A DNA stretch of 64,000 nucleotides from an uncultured Clostridium sp. (GTDB lineage Bacteria > Bacillota > Clostridia > Clostridiales > Clostridiaceae), in assembly GCA_900540255.1 (NCBI GenBank), contig UQFE01000010.1, positions 15,912 to 79,911 on the forward strand, in the 5' to 3' direction. Shown here one piece after another: positions 63,791-64,000 of the stretch (its first letter is position 1; each line of letters begins with the position of its first letter). Both the position numbers and the translations under genes were made by a program. Under the pieces are notes generated by a model, which saw only the letters and a program-made list of their open reading frames with translations, ran no database searches and had not been told where the DNA came from.

Positions 63791-63914
63791 TTAGTTGCAA
63801 GTGGTAAGTTTCAAATTAATGTATAAATTCAGCTTAGTCTGAATTTAATAAATATATTTTTCAAAAATTCACTAAGGAGTTTTCTCATTAACTTGTCACT
63901 TGCCACTTATCACT
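63791..63914 (+). repeat. Family B repeat (B5)
   Basis: It starts at the asnA stop with TTAGTTGCAAGTGGTAAGTT. The core is inverted relative to copies B2-B4 (TATAAATTCAGCTTAGTCTG, then AATTCACTAAGGAGTTTTCT) and is followed by ACTTGTCACTTGCCACTTAT. It matches the orientation of B1. Shorter heptad arms than the other copies. Confidence 0.8.
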
Positions 63915-63927
63915 CTAAACTAAAAAT

Positions 63928-64000
63928 GGGATGTCGCATTAAGAGTAAATACTACAATATATTGTGTTGATTTTTATTTTTTAAAACAATATATTGTGTA
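63928..64000 (+). repeat. Family M element, copy M6 (cut by the window end)
   Basis: The left end GGGATGTCGCATTAAGAGTA and the internal ACTACAATATATTGTGTTGA are intact; the right end lies beyond 64000. It stands in tandem with family B repeat B5, an association also seen as a remnant at 4.5 kb. Confidence 0.85.

Overview
The window is very AT-rich, densely coded low-GC Firmicute DNA that fits Clostridium sensu stricto. The indicators are strong GGAGG-type ribosome sites, many TTG starts, a DUF1659/DUF2922 gene pair, a fused GshAB, an L-lactate dehydrogenase, RNase J, a collagen-like (exosporium-type) protein and T-box and TPP leaders. No rRNA, tRNA or CRISPR array was seen. Family names come from reading the translated sequences, without any database search.

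Layout. 1-3.6 kb: a minus-strand trio that looks like a domesticated phage replication module (degenerate DUF2800-type nuclease, winged-helix replisome organizer, DnaB-like helicase). 3.8-8.3 kb: an orphan response regulator, DUF1659/DUF2922 and a large SUV3-like helicase. 8.4-12.4 kb: a peptide-signalling island with agrB-agrD-agrC on the minus strand; divergent from it are a DUF2974 hydrolase and a 189-residue protein built of four copies of an unfamiliar 33-residue repeat. The AgrD has serine where the ring cysteine is normally found. 12.5-18.8 kb: LysR/ferredoxin-nitroreductase pair and hypothetical, secreted or coiled-coil genes. 18.9-22.3 kb: a graveyard of mobile DNA (TnpB remnant, IS1182-type transposase remnant, amidase fragment, truncated large protein, ten 12-bp-phased iterons before a truncated ribbon-helix-helix gene, resolvase tail). 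22.3-34.9 kb: small membrane proteins, lactate dehydrogenase, an SH3b-NlpC/P60 wall hydrolase, PAS histidine kinase, C39-like protease, collagen-like protein, glycogen debranching enzyme, a pseudokinase-like gene and a YopX-like gene. 35-47.4 kb: RNase J, XRE-cupin regulator divergent from threonine aldolase, GshAB, PlsC, SbcCD. 47.8-52.4 kb: a complete thiamine salvage/uptake operon (thiD-thiM-tenA-thiT-thiE-thiW) behind a TPP riboswitch with terminator. 52.6-64 kb: HAD phosphatase, DUF2232 and NERD-like membrane proteins, oligoendopeptidase F, VanZ-domain protein, YcxB-like and DUF2238 proteins, and asnA under an asparagine T-box.

Two dispersed non-coding repeat families punctuate the window. 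Family M is a ~100-bp palindromic element (six copies plus a remnant) with GGGGATGTCGCA / TGCGACAGCCCC ends, placed within a few bases of stop codons. Family B is a longer element made of seven-base tandem repeats around a nested-palindrome core (five copies). It begins directly at stop codons, often of both convergent neighbours. Both look like mobile or expandable elements that now form 3' ends of transcripts.

The items most worth following are the four-repeat protein next to the agr locus, the serine-type AgrD, the family B and M elements tied to stop codons, the 12-bp iteron array with its ribbon-helix-helix gene, and the duplicated segment in the asnA T-box leader.
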